DNA from: Gambelia wislizenii
Lineage: Eukaryota > Chordata > Lepidosauria > Squamata > Crotaphytidae
Direction: 5' to 3'
Length of the DNA stretch: 64,000 bases
Assembly: GCA_030847615.1 (NCBI GenBank)
Contig: JAUMIR010000001.1
Coordinates: 268,847,187 to 268,911,186 of the forward strand
Shown: positions 23,812 to 35,348 of the stretch, in pieces
How positions within the stretch are numbered: position 1 is the first letter of the stretch
Layout of the letters: each line of letters starts with the position of its first letter
The notes under the pieces: model-generated
What the model was told of the DNA's origin: nothing
Database searches by the model: none
The model's input: the letters and a program-made list of their open reading frames with translations, nothing else
Made by a program: the position numbers and the translations under genes

Positions 23812-24954
23812 TCAGGAAGGACTCATCCCGCGCTTTCTGCAAGCGCGCTGATGACTAAAAAGGCCAATCCGAGATAAACAAGTCCGGTTGCAGAAAGCAC
23901 AGCAGAAGGTCTCCTTGGGTGATGTTTTTGAGTTGTGATCCTTTCTGCATTGTCGTTTCTCTTCAAGACTTGTTTGGCGAGAGTTCTCAAATAAGGCTGC
24001 AGCATTGTGGATAGTGCGTCTCCATGCCTCCCGATGTGAGGCCAGGGTGGACCACTGTTGGTGATCAATTTGGCCGAACCTGAGATGTTGTTTCAGGAAG
24101 TCTTTGTATCGCTTTTTTGGAGCGCCCCTCTTACGCTGACCCGTGGCGAGTTCACCATAGAGTAGTATTTTTGGGAGGCGATGGTCCTCCATCCTAGAAA
24201 TGTGCCCTGCCCAGCACAGCCATGTTCTCAATATCATGGCCTCAATACTGGTGATCCCTGCTTGCTCAAGGACAGCAACATTCGTCACATAGTCAGTCCA
24301 GTGTATATTTAGGATTGTGCGTAGACAGCACTGATGAAAGCGCTCGAGGAGTCGCAGGTGGTGGCGATAGGTGACCCATGTTTCAGATCCATAAAGGAGG
24401 ATAGACAGAACAATGGCTCTATACACACTGATTTTTGTGCTTTGCCTCAGGTGTTTATTGCTCCAGACTCTTTTGTGAAGTCTTCCAAATGCACTATATG
24501 CCTTTGCTAATCTGTGATCGATCTCTTTGTCAATCTTGGCATCTGAGGAGATGATGCTTCCCAGGTAGGTGAACTGCTGAATGGACTTGAGCACAGATTT
24601 GCCAACGGCAATGAGGGGATGGTGGTGTTCATCCTGTGGTGCAGGCTGGTAAAGAACTTCTGTTTTCTTCAGGTTGACTTCCAGCCCAAACAGCTCTGCA
24701 GCTGTTGCAAAGCAGGATGTTAGGCGCTGCAGAGCTGCTTCTGTGTGGGCAACAAGGGCAGCATCATCAGCGAAGAGCAGCTCACGGATTAGATAGTTTA
24801 GAGTCTTAGTGTGAGCCCTCAGACGGCTTAAGTTAAACAAGCTACCATCAGTACGGTAACGTATATAGATGCCGTCGTCTTCTTCAAGCTCTGCCATAGC
24901 CCTTTGGAGCATCATGCTAAAGAAGATGTAAATAAAGTTGGTGCAAGAACACAA
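23812..24954 (-). pseudogene. RTE-like ORF, C-terminal RT part
   Basis: This is a 380-codon frame. The catalytic FADD box lies near residues 62-65, followed by the LKKTEVLY segment, the YLGSIISSDAKID thumb region, LLYGSETW (about residue 170), the LRTWLCWAGHISRM segment (about 240), and a basic C terminus with a CAFC..SHQRAC zinc-finger-like motif. The first residues before about 20 are read in the wrong frame; the true reading frame joins from the upstream piece between about 24910 and 24950. Because of that frameshift and the missing endonuclease it cannot be functional, although no stop interrupts its own stretch. Confidence 0.85.
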
Positions 24955-26162
24955 CCTTGCTTCACTCCATTAATTATTAGAAAGGGCTCTGAAAGAGCAT
25001 CGCCATATCTGACTTGACCATGCTGGCCCTCATGTAGCAAGATAATCATTTTAAGGAATTTGGCGGGACATCCTAGTCTTTCCAGGATCTGCCACAGACC
25101 TTTTCTACTTACAGTGTCGAAGGCTTTGGTGAGGTCAACAAATGTTACATAGAGACCCTTGTTCTGCTCCCTACATTTTTCTTGCAGTTGTCTTATGGCA
25201 AATACCATGTCTGTAGTACTCCTATTGGCTCTGAAGCCACATTGGCTTTCAGGGAGAAGTTCTTCTGCAATAGCAGGAACTAATCTGTTCAGGAGTATCC
25301 TTGCAAGGATATTTCCAGCAATAGAGAGCAGTATTATGCCTCGATAGTTTGAGCAGTCGGATTTTGCTCCTTTTTTCTTGTACAGGGTGATGATGACTGC
25401 ATCTCGGAGGTCTGATGGCAGTTCCCCTTTTTCCCAGCAATTCACAAGGAATTCGTGGAATTTTACGTGGAGTGCATGACCTCTGTGTTTCCAAACTTCA
25501 GGTGGGATTCCATCAATCCCAGCTGCCTTGCCGTTTTTCATCTGCTGTATGGCCTTAAGGGTCTCTTCCAAAGTGGGAGCTATGTCCAATTCATTTTTCA
25601 TCGGTTTTTGTATCATATGTTGGATAGCTGAGCCTTGGACTACTCGGTTGGCGCTAAAGAGACTTTGAAAATGTTCAGCCCATCGATTCAGGATGGAGGC
25701 TTTATCAGTAATTAATGTTTGACCATCTGTATTGTATAAGGAGCTTTGGACCTGATAAGTAGGTCCAAACACTGCTTTAAGAGCTTCATAAAATCCTCTA
25801 TGATCACCCAGATCTGCACAGTGTTGTGTCTTTTCTGCTATATTGATCCACCACTTGTTCTGCATGTCTCGGAGTTTTTGTTGTAGTTTACTACATGTGA
25901 GGCGGAAAGCTGCTTTTCTTACATGGCAGGTTGGCTGGGCGAGGTATGCCTGGTGAGCAGTTCTCTTCTTTGCCAACAACTCCTGGATCTCTTGGTTGTT
26001 TTCATCAAACCAGTCTTGATTTTTCTTGTGGGAGAACCCGAGGGATTCTTCTGCAGACTGGAGGATACTGTTTTTGATATGTTGCCAAAGCACCGTAGGA
26101 GAAGGATCTGTAGAATAGTCTTCAAGTTTCATTTGTAGATTTGCCTGGAAGTTGTCTCTCAT
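24912..26162 (-). pseudogene. RTE-like ORF, N-terminal RT part
   Basis: This is a 416-codon frame reading into the palm of a non-LTR reverse transcriptase. It has the linker between endonuclease and RT (about residues 1-200), MKNGKAAGIDGIPPE (about 208), SNYRGIILLSIAGNILARIL (about 272) and the motif A aspartate in VDLTKAFD (about 342). The frame is lost after GCVLAPTLF near residue 410. The first methionine is probably internal to the original protein, since the element is cut at about 26165. No promoter is visible. Confidence 0.85.
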
Positions 26163-26165
26163 GGT

Positions 26166-26862
26166 AGCATGTTAACTTATCATTTATTCCCATTTTCTAG
26201 GCTTCTTTATGCCACTAGTTAAAATACTTTAAAAAAATAGTTTTAAACCATGAACATGTGTGGATCCACATAAAACCAGTTAGGCCTCAAAGACTTTTTT
26301 GTAAGCAACTGTTCTTTCACTTGTCTGTGGAATGACAGCGATGTAGGTGCCAACCGGGCCTCTGGATGAAGGGTATTACATAACTGGAGTGCCACAGCAG
26401 AGAAGGTCCTCTCCCATGGCCACCAACAGCATATTGCCCTGAATGAAGGGATGCTTAGGAGGACCCTTCCAGCAGATCTCAAACCTCATAAATTATTGAA
26501 ATAGGTCTTCCAAATTATTTAAAAACCTGTTAGTCTGACTTAAGAAATTTATATAAAATGCTTCTGTGTTTCAAAACAAACCCCATACCAGGCATGGAAT
26601 ACTCTTGCCACATCACCATTAAAGAAGAGTTGGGCAACCTGTGGCCCTCTGGATGTTTGGACATTACACTTGTGATCACCTCTGACCAGAATATTTTTTT
26701 AAAAAAAATGGAACGAAATGAAAAAGAAAACCTGGAATATGCATTTTAACAAATACGAGAGGGCATATTGGAATTCTTGGGTATAGGCTGCTCACAGTTC
26801 TGCAGTAAAAACTATAGTTTCCTGGATAAGAAATTATTGTAAAAATATTGCTGTAGCAACTA
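26166..26862. other. Diverged LINE-like DNA, unassigned
   Basis: The segment near 26325-26480 (GATGTAGGTGCCAACCGGGCC..AACTGGAGTGCCACAGCAGAGAAGG) resembles a sequence common near 3' ends of L2/CR1-type elements in squamates. The match is from memory and the limits are unclear. No gene is seen. Confidence 0.3.
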
Positions 26863-27523
26863 CAGTCAGTCCTCCACATTTGCAGGTTTAACTTTTGCTG
26901 GTTTGATTATTCACAGATTATTTGCTGCATCCAGCACTGCTCTCCTATGCCATTTTTAATAGGGACTGCAAGCCACACATGACTTAGAGCCTTACTGCAT
27001 TCTGAGGAAAAGCGACAAAGCAACAGGAATGTTCCATCTTTCCTGGTGCTTTCCCCCATGGCATAGCCATCCTTCGGGTGTTCTTTCATTCCAGTCCCAT
27101 GGGGGACCAAGCTAAAACCACACCTTTTTGCAAATGGGTTTTTCGCATTAGCAAAAAAGCACAGTTTTACTTTCATCCCTTACAGGACCAGAATGAAAAA
27201 CTGGCCCCATGAGGGAACGTTCCTGCTGCTTTGCGGTTTTTCCTTGGAATGCAGTAAGGCTCTTAGAGAGACTGCAAGCATGCAGTGAGGCTTGTAAGAC
27301 CCTAATCAAAATGATGCAGGGCAGCAGCAGAAGTGGCGGCAAGCTACTTGTGAAGAAACCCCACCACCTCTAAGACATCCGTGGTGGGTTGAATCCATGG
27401 ATTGTACTTTTGTGTGTGTTAAATATAGGGTTTTTTTGGGAGGGGAGCTAGAGATATTTATGGTCTTTCCACTTTCATGGGGGTGTTGCACCCCTAACAC
27501 CTGTGAATGAGGAGGGCCAACTG
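26863..27523. mobile_element. Pogo-like MITE without GC-rich block
   Basis: The left end CAGTCAGTCCTCCACATTTG and right end TGAATGAGGAGGGCCAACTG are inverted repeats between TA dinucleotides. TTTGATTATTCACAG and CCCCTAACACC are subterminal motifs shared with the copies at 9311 and 39529. The 661-base interior is not GC-rich. It contains two similar blocks (AAGCACAGTTTTACTTTCATCC and CTTACTGCATTCTGAGGAAAAGCG / TTCCTTGGAATGCAGTAAGG) that are partly inverted. It has no transposase. Confidence 0.7.
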
Positions 27524-28529
27524 TATATAGTGAATCTTAACCCGACAAAAAGCAAAATTGTCCACTTGAAAATAACAATCCCTTTGAAGAACCCTGTGTT
27601 CTTCAAACAGACACTGAACCTGTGGAAAGGGATGAGTGGTGGAACCATACCACTGGCTTTGTCTTTGCCTCTCCTTCTGGTCCCACCCCTATATGCTCAC
27701 ATGTAGATGCAAAAGGTTGGAAAGAAGCATGTAGTGCTGAAAAGTAGCATGCAGTGATCAGGAGCGTCACATGTGGGGCTTCATCACATGGAATGTTGCT
27801 TCTATGGCATAGGTCATTCCTATGGCATAGGAGCAGACAAAACAGGTGGCCTCCATTGGCTCATGTCACTGGAAGAAGAGGGGAAGGACGCCAACTGAGC
27901 TGGGGATGGAAAGATGATTGCAGCAATGGGGTAGATGAAAGCAGGGAGACAGGCACACCCATTGGTTGATTAGTTCAACCAACAAATGTGCAAGTGAGCA
28001 GCCAAGAGACAGAAGGAAGGCCCCACTGGCACATGGCACCTGTTCTTTCCAGGTGAGGTATAGAAAAGCTTAGCTGAAGTGGAGGCCCCTGATGCCTCCC
28101 CCCCCCGATGAGGAAACAGGTAGGCAAGCTTTTGTGCTTCTCTCACTTCAGAGAAGGTATGGGTGACATAAGCAGGCCATGATCTGAGGGGAAGCATCAC
28201 AGAGAGGAATGCACATGTCTGTAAGCAGCTGCCCTGCCTGCCTGCCTGCCTTCTTTTCCTCCATCAATCTGAGTCACAAGGGTGGTGACTGAGTAACAGA
28301 ATGAAGGGGGCGCATGGGTTACAGAATGGGGTTGGGGTAAGCAGCTCCAGTTTGCCATCCCTGGGTGGTGGCCCAGGGACAGTGATTCACAGAGTCCAGG
28401 GATAGCTACACTATTGTGTTGCCTAGCAAACTAGGGGGCAAAGCTTGATAGCTAATGGGCCTTTTCTGGGGAAATAGGAGGTGGATATGGGGAGCTAAAC
28501 GGTGGCACCTGACAAACTAATCATGGAGC
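27524..28529. other. Unassigned DNA
   Basis: Nothing recognisable was found. A short (CCTG)n-like run lies at 28232-28250. Confidence 0.4.
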
Positions 28530-28790
28530 CTGAGGGCAGCAGAGAATGGGATATACTCCAACATTCCACAGATGAAAACTGGGACACATAAGGCCAAAAA
28601 ACAACCGGATGTGGTCAAGATGGCAAAAAATGAGAAAAAGCATACAAGCTAGGAGAGGCTGTAGCAGTTTACTTTTGCTTGAGCCTACTGGGAAGGCAAG
28701 ATTCTGCTCTTTCCTGTCCTCTCCCCCCCCACCCATTGGGTTAATTGAGTAAAACTCCAGTTTGAACTCAGTTTGCAGCAAATGAAGTAG
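28530..28790 (+). repeat. Unclassified ~300-bp dispersed family, copy 3 (diverged)
   Basis: It shares TATACTCCAACATTCC, AAAACTGGGACAC, GGATGTGGTCAAGATGGC, CAAGCTAGGAGAGGC, GCTTGAGCC and TTTGAACTCAGTTTGCA with the copies at 10518 (in inverted order) and 13575. The match is weaker than between copies 1 and 2. Confidence 0.4.
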
Positions 28791-29206
28791 GCTGATGTCA
28801 TGAGTTATGCTTGATAAATATGAATTGCAAGTAGACATTTGATGCTTAAGGCAGGAAACTGCCTATTGCCAGAATCTACACACTTACTAAAAGGCATATA
28901 TTGGAGGGTATTGGAAGGGTAGGGCAGAGAAAAGCCTGGATCCCTGGCCATCTTGGGGAGCCTTATTTTAAAGTACAAACTGGAATTTCCCTTCCCTCCT
29001 GCTGACAAGGAAATGGTTTTGTTAATGTAATCAGTGCTTAATTGCCTTGCTTACCTCCACTAGGAGATCTTGCCAAACTGGATCAGACTGGTATTGTACA
29101 GTTTCCAGAGATATTGGACGACCCTGATGCGATTTCAAAAGAGTGCACTTGATTGGCATTGTGTTATGTGTGCAACTCCATTGTGTTCGTCTCTCTAGAT
29201 CATCTG
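28791..29206. other. Unassigned DNA
   Basis: No gene or element is recognised. Confidence 0.35.
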
Positions 29207-30656
29207 AGGACTTTATCAGTCCACCGCTTGAAATCATAGAATCATAGAATTGCAGAGTTGGAAGAGACCACGAGGGCCATCCAGTCCAACCCCCTGCCAT
29301 GCAAGAAATCATGATCAAAGCATCCCTGACAGATGGCCATCCAGCCTCTGTTTAAAGGAAGGAAACCCCACCACGCTCTGTGGGAGTGTGTTCCACTGCC
29401 TAACAGCTCTTACTGTCAAAAAGTTCCTCCTAATGTTGAGGTGGAATCTCTGTTCCTGGAGCTTGCATCCATTGCTCTGTGTTCCAGTTTCTGGAGCAGC
29501 AGAAAACAAGCCTGCTCCATCCTCAATGTGACACCCCTTCAAATACTTAAACAGGGCTATCATATCGCCTCTTAACCGTCTTTTTTCCAGGCTAAACATA
29601 CCCAGCTCCCTAAGCCTCTCCTCATAAGGCATCATTTCCAGACCTTTCACCATTTTAGTCACCCTTCTTCGCACACACTCCAATTTGTCAATATCCTTTT
29701 TGAATTGTGGTGCCCAGAACTGGACACAGTATTCTAGGTGAGGTCTGACCAAGGCAGAATAGAGTGGCACTATTACTTCCCTTGATCTAGACACTATACT
29801 TGTATTGATGCAGCCCAAAATCGCATTGGCCTTTTTAGCTGCTGTATCACACTGTTGACTCATGTTCAACTTGTGGTCTACTAGGACTCCTAGATCCCTT
29901 TTGCATGTAGTCTCATTCAACCAGGTCTCTCCCATCCTATATCAATTCATTACATTTTTTCGCCCTAAGTGCAGTACCTTACACTTCTCTGTATTGAATT
30001 TCATTTTGTTAGCTTTGGCCCAGCTCTCCAGTCTATCCAGGTCATTTTGAATTTTGATCCTGTCCTCTAGGGTATTGGCTACTCCTCCCAATTTGGTGTC
30101 ATCTGCAAATTGTTCTTTTGCTGGCATATTATGAAATGTTTTTATGCCGGCAAAAGAACCTCTTTACCAGACCTATCTGTAAGAGCACCAGAAAGGCAGC
30201 CCCGGCAATAACGGTGTGCGAATGGAGCTCCATTTATTTCCAGATTCCAAATCTCACCAATTCTTGCAAGAAGACATGAGCATAGCAAATTCAAAAATTA
30301 AAGCAAAATAAACACACAAAAAGTACATACAAGCACAGAAACACCACTTTAAAAGTCCCAAGTACACAGGGACTCTTCATAAAAAGAGTGTCCCCTATCT
30401 GGCTATTGCGATCTCACCCAGAAGTGTTCTGTCATTGATGCTGTATTCCCATGAGCACAATGGTGCAAAATTTCAAATGCTGGCAATGCTGGCAACAAAG
30501 CTCCATGGGAGATCAATTGATGTCTTGGCCCGTCAATAAAAAGGAACAGGTTTTGGACATGACATGATTGTGAAAGGATGTCATTTGATATGTGCACCCT
30601 TTTGAGTTCATTAGGCATAATTATGACACCGTATTTGCCTGATCTGATAAAGTCCT
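29207..30656. mobile_element. MITE, AGGACTTTATCAG family, split by CR1
   Basis: The left TIR AGGACTTTATCAG at 29207 is followed by only about 25 bases of MITE before a CR1 (29233-30109). The MITE then resumes with CTTTTGCTGGCATATTATG and ends TCTGATAAAGTCCT at 30656. The right part matches the copy at 45482 (GGCAAAAGAACC, GAGATCAATTGATGTCTTGGCC-like, CATTAGGCATAATTATGACAC). Confidence 0.75.
29233..30109 (-). mobile_element. CR1 LINE 3' fragment nested in MITE
   Basis: On the plus strand it starts AAATCATAGAATCATAGAATTG, the reversed CR1 3' end. The minus strand encodes the C-terminal RT region: a 206-codon frame (29935-29315) with [37 protein letters not shown] and [13 protein letters not shown], and upstream FADDTKLGG in another frame. 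A stop or frameshift near 29942 separates the two. It is truncated just before the FADD box and inactive. Confidence 0.9.
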
Positions 30657-31274
30657 GAGTCTTTACCAATGCCCAGATGGTGAAAGGCCAAGACCATGTT
30701 CATATTTGCCCTTTGCACAGAAGCCATAGGCTTTGCACTCATCACTCTAAGCACATGGGGCCTTTTTAATCCTCCAATAGAGTAACATTCCCCATCCAGA
30801 GGTGTCGCCTTCACTCCAGGTAACATCCTCCAAGTTAGAAAAGGGCTATATATAGGCCAGAAAGTGAGAGAACCCACCCTCTCTTGCTCGCTCACTCTCT
30901 CTTCCTCCACTTTCCTTTCCCCAGAAGACCTAGACTCCAGAAGTTCTCCCCAGAAGACACAGAATCTTCTCCATCAAAGTGTACAAAAATCCATGTGTGT
31001 CCTAGTCTGTAGCCTCTTAAATTTAGCCTCACCCCTCTAGCCCTCCCCCCCTTAGATTGGTCAGGAGTTGGGTTTTACCACCTGTGCTGTTTTCCCCCTC
31101 TTTTACTTTGAGAAGCAGCTTAGAAACATATTGTATTGACTAAAGACTTCTGTTGGTTTCTACTGCTATCTTTTTCTGATTTTTTAATGAAGAAATAATT
31201 GGGGATTTTTTTGCTGCAAAACCAGCTTGTCCTCAACCTGATTTCTTTCACTTGGAGTCACTCTGGTTAATTGT
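30657..31274. other. Unassigned DNA
   Basis: No gene or element is recognised. A short run of C residues lies near 31045. Confidence 0.35.
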
Positions 31275-31495
31275 GCATTTTGAAAACTTTTAGTCTGTTA
31301 AGATTCTGTTGAGAGCTAGTGCCTGGGAGCACTCCCCCCCCCCAAACCAGCAAACCCAGTGACCTGCTCTTAACATTGATGACAAAGGGGGAAAGTGGGA
31401 AGATGGGAGAGAAACCAGGACTGAAAGACTGGGACAAAAGAGAATTAATTGGGACTGTCCCTGCCGAATCATGACAGTTGGAGGATATGGACTGG
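31275..31495 (-). repeat. Unclassified ~300-bp dispersed family, copy 4
   Basis: The minus strand has TATCCTCCAACTGTCATG, GGGACAGTCCCAATTAATTC, TGTCCCAGTC and CCTGGTTTCTCTCCCATC, in the same order as copies 1 and 2 (10518 and 13575). Confidence 0.5.
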
Positions 31496-31915
31496 GACAC
31501 AGCAGGTCACACTGGTAAGTCAACCAAACTCTGCCTAGTGCCTTAGATGTGGAGCCTGGCTGACATTATGGCATAAGAAGAGTTAAGAAATTAATGGCAA
31601 AACCTCTCAAGCTTGACCTTCTTGATTCTGGCCCATCATATCACCATTTTATTCCTTGCTCTGTGTATCTTATAGAAGACAGTTAAAACCCCAGAACTTC
31701 AGTTCAAATTAAAGCCCTTCCATTCAATCTGAGCCCTCTTATATAGAGGTTTTTACAACTTCCCTTGGTCTGTTTCATGCAAGGATGAGGGATCGCTTTC
31801 AGAATGCATTCTCAGAAGAAATTCTCAGGGGATGCATTTTGGTGATGAGTGGGGCAAAAGACATAGAGCAAGAAGACCAGCACATTTAAGCTTAATGTTT
31901 TTTGCACCAGTTGTT
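31496..31915. other. Unassigned DNA
   Basis: No gene or element is recognised. Confidence 0.35.
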
Positions 31916-32112
31916 GCTGTATGACTTCATGTTGTTTCCCACTTATGCCAAGGCTAAGGTGAACCTATCATAGGGTTTTGTTGGCAAGGTTTGTTCAGAG
32001 GGGTTTGCCATTGTTCTCCTCTGAGTCTGACAGAATGTGACTTGCCCAAGGTCATTCAGTTGGTCTCTTGGAGTCCTAGTCCAACACTCAAACCACTCCA
32101 CCACTCTGGCCC
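31916..32112 (-). mobile_element. Sauria-type SINE
   Basis: The minus strand has GGCCAGAGTGGTGGAGTGG (A box region), GACCTTGGGCAAGTCACAT, GGCAAACCCCTCTGAACAAA, CAAAACCCTATGATAGGTTC and a decayed BovB-like tail. The B box is damaged. Confidence 0.75.
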
Positions 32113-32246
32113 TCTTCATCAGTTCCTAAGCCTTAGAAGATACATTTAAATCATTGAAAGTGGGGAAAATCCCATACAAAAGCTGGGAAGCCACCAAGTA
32201 TTTGGAATGAGGTGTGACCATTTAAAGAGGCCCAGGGGTAAATGGG

Positions 32247-32742
32247 GGGGGTCATCTACATAGCCAGAATACGCCAGCTTCCCACCAGCATATTAGGGCG
32301 CTGGATCAGGCCTGTTGCTCTTATGTTACCTGCATGAAACAGGATGAAGTCTGCATGGACACACTGGCCCATTTCTGAAGCCGCTGCCATCCGTGTCACA
32401 CTCTCCAAAGCCAGGTAGGAGGCCCACAGCACATGATCAAGGCTGCCTGCATGCGACCAGCCTTGGTAACATGGTGCAGGCCTCCCTCCTGGCTTCAGAG
32501 AATGTGACCCGGATGGCAGCAGGGGTGGCTGCAGAGATGGGTTGGCATGCTGGTATGGACTCCTGTAGTCCCACAGGGCCCAATCAGTTTTTTTCTAATG
32601 AGGCAGTTTTCCCGGGTATTTTGATGAAACAGTTTAACAGGCTTTACCCCATCATCCCTCCATCTTTGTCCCAGGCATTGTTTGGACTGCAGGGCTCCAT
32701 TATGGGGGCAAGACAGGATAAATAGCCCATCTAGACTAGTCA
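32247..32742 (-). mobile_element. GGGCTTGTCTA-family TIR element, second copy
   Basis: It reads in the opposite orientation to the copy at 11809-12321. The left boundary is GGGGTCATCTACATAGCCAG and the right boundary is ATAAATAGCCCATCTAGAC. Shared interior includes GCACATGATCAAGGC, CCAGCCTTGGTAACATGG, TTCAGAGAATGTGACC and CAGCAGGGGTGGCTGC. Non-coding. Confidence 0.6.
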
Positions 32743-34647
32743 TGTAACCATAAGGGGCAGATAAAGGTAAAGGGTTTGGATAAAGGGGCTGATGCTTCCC
32801 CACTCCTGCTTTAGAGAGTTATGGGAATCTTTGGGGCAGGGCCTGTAGCAGTGCAGCTATGCTTCTCTTTTCCTTCCTGGTTAGCCAAATTCATTGAGAA
32901 TATCTGAGTGCCATGTACCAGCACCAAAATGACATAGGCTGGTGCCCTTGCTATCAAGATTCACAAGACTGTGTTATCAGCTGAATATATTACGTCAAAT
33001 TGTCCTTAGGTTTTAGCCAACCTGACAGTCTTCCTGTATTTGTGTTCTGTTGAATACAATCCAGCACATAGTTTCCTGTGTGATGGTGATAACATATGTC
33101 TAGCTTTGCTTTTGGGTGTTAGAGTGAAGGAGAAGACAGTGCCCTCTGACCCAAGGAAAGCCGCATAGTCTTATCAGATCCTCTCCAGATATTGCTGAAG
33201 GAAATGGACAATGAAGGCTGGGCCTCCCTAGGAAAAGCTTCTCTTTTTTTAATCCCCTTCTGCCAGTAACAATCTGTTTATAAGCTTTCAATAAGCACTT
33301 TTGTACACTTGAGCCTCAACAATGCACTCTGCAGCATGTCAACTGAAGAAAAATAGCCAGGCAAATATTTTACTCAGCACATTGGATGCAGTTTTATATT
33401 TTCTTTGGTGATGAGTTGTATGACACTGACACATATTTTACTATATGGTGACGGGATAAATTGTTTCAGCAATTATTTTCCTCTAGTTCCAAACTGTGAT
33501 AAAGCATTTTAGAAGGTCAAGCATCTTGCAAAGCATTTTAGTTAGCAGAATTTTCTTCTGGATTCAAATAAAGAAGATGCTGCTAATCTTTATTATTAAT
33601 AACAGAGGGGGAGGGAGGAGGCAGGGAGGAAGAAATCTTCCTTGTATTTGCTATACAAGGCCAGATGACTGACAACCACAAGCAATAGGATGAGGAAAAA
33701 CCCAAGAAAAATAACTGGCAGGACAATCTGTACCTTTAAGGAATACCTAGCCAGTATATATATTCTAAACTTGAATTTCTAATATTTGGGCTACATTCAG
33801 CTTCTTTCCCACTGGCAAAAGTATTTCCTAAGCATCCTGCTGAGAAGGTTCTTGCCAGCAGAAAAGAAGATGACAGTCTTACACACATACACACTAGCAA
33901 CACTGACCTTCCTCGCTGTTCCAGATTGTCCTCCAACCATCTGGAGCAGTCATGGGGGGCTGACTATAGGGTATGTGTGAATCAACAAAGATCACCAACT
34001 CCTTTATTCTGCCAGTGCAGTGGGATTCCTTCATTGGATTGGAATCCTCCCATGGGAGAGGCAGATTTGGGATCTAGCATTTCACAATTTATTAAATGTT
34101 AGGAAAGGTCAGAGAGCACTGCCTCTGGGCTGTAAAAGCAGAGACAAATTTCTGCACATTCCCATGGCATCTGGAAAATCATAAGGAACATATGTGTGCA
34201 CACACATACAAATGAAACAAGGACAGACTTTCACCAACTTGAAGGTACAATGATGTGGGAAGCTCTGCCTGTTGAAAAGTTGCCTGGTATGCAATAATCT
34301 AGTCACAGAGACCCTCTAAGTCTGTGGGACAAAAAGGCAGGAGTCCTACTATGGTATGTCAAAACCTCTACGGGGTTTGAATGGGGAGGGGTGGACCATT
34401 TCTTCCAACATATATATTCCATATTAAAGCCCACATCCTTATGCTTTCAGTCTCCTGAAAGCATGAGATCCTTGGCAAGATAATCATCACTACCACCAAC
34501 AGCACTACCATCAGCAGCAGCATCTTCATTTCAGTTTTACTTAGCACTTAGAAGAAAATAGTTGCTTCTGTCATAGGTTAAATGAATTCCTCAGCTGCCT
34601 TCAGGCCATTCCAAATGGTGGCAGCGGCCAGGTAGCCATAGAAACTG
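32743..34647. other. Unassigned DNA, largest unexplained stretch
   Basis: These 1.9 kb show no long open frame, no terminal repeats and no tandem array that I can support. A purine-rich run (GGGGGAGGGAGGAGGCAGG) lies at about 33607, and a short (CA/TG) patch near 34196. It may be unique intergenic DNA. Confidence 0.4.
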
Positions 34648-35348
34648 AGGACTTTATCACACAAGTGCTAATTCTACAACTGAGGATAGTGAAAGCATGG
34701 TGGCATTATTACATTAATTATTGCACTTCATCATAATCATGTAATACTACCACTAACAGAACATCACACAACCACCTACTAGCGCTTTACAAACAGGATT
34801 GAAGCTTGTGCTGCGGTAACAATTGTTTGGCCCACTCATGCTCCTTTAAAAAAATTATCTTCTCCTTCCATGATTTCACAAGAACTTGGTTTCAGCTGTT
34901 ATCGCGAGAAGACATCACTTCAATTAAGCAAACAAACAAAAAAGCAAACAAAAATTAACAAATTAACAATTAAACAAAAAAGTACCAAGAAAAGGTGATG
35001 GTTCATTAGAAGGGTGTTATGGAGGTCCTCTTCACGCTCTCCACTGGAAGTTTAATTATGTGTCCTCATTGGGAATGGGGAGGGGGAAAGAAGGAGGAAT
35101 GCGCACTCATACCATAATATCAGAACTACAGCAGGAATGAATTATCACACGCTCATCAATATGGGGAAATAGCGATATTGACAGCTATTCACAGGTTTTG
35201 CCCATGGATGCAAAAGGTGTGCCACAGTAATGGTTGGAGCTTTCACCAACCACAGTATAAAGACAATGCCGTGCAATAACGGGAAACCATTACCCTACTA
35301 TATTAATCAGTGTAATTCTGCAATTTCGGCTTCATGTGATAATGTCCT
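34648..35348. mobile_element. MITE, AGGACTTTATCA family (complete copy)
   Basis: The ends AGGACTTTATCACACAAG and CATGTGATAATGTCCT are inverted repeats. The interior carries the TTATCGCGAGAAGACAT palindrome (about 34902) typical of the family, a CCTCTTCACGCTCTCCACTGG segment and a G/A-rich run, as in the copy at 44498. The 701 bases encode no protein. A target duplication is not evident. Confidence 0.75.

Larger units (their letters stand above)
23780..26165 (-). mobile_element. 5'-truncated RTE-like non-LTR retrotransposon
   Basis: Two overlapping minus-strand frames (26162-24912 and 24954-23812) form one reverse-transcriptase region broken by a single frameshift. The first has a linker domain, the NYRGI motif, motif A (FVDLTKAFD, around residue 340) and motif B (GVKQGCVLAP). 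The second has motif C (LLFADDAAL), YLGSIISSD and a long C-terminal domain closed by a C-x2-C..H-x3-C zinc-finger-like end. The apurinic-type endonuclease expected upstream is missing. The 3' UTR is only about 30 bases and ends in CCAGAGAG, as in RTE-type LINEs; a second 3' copy lies at 46007-46214. Clade assignment (RTE/RTE-X or another) is uncertain. Confidence 0.85.
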
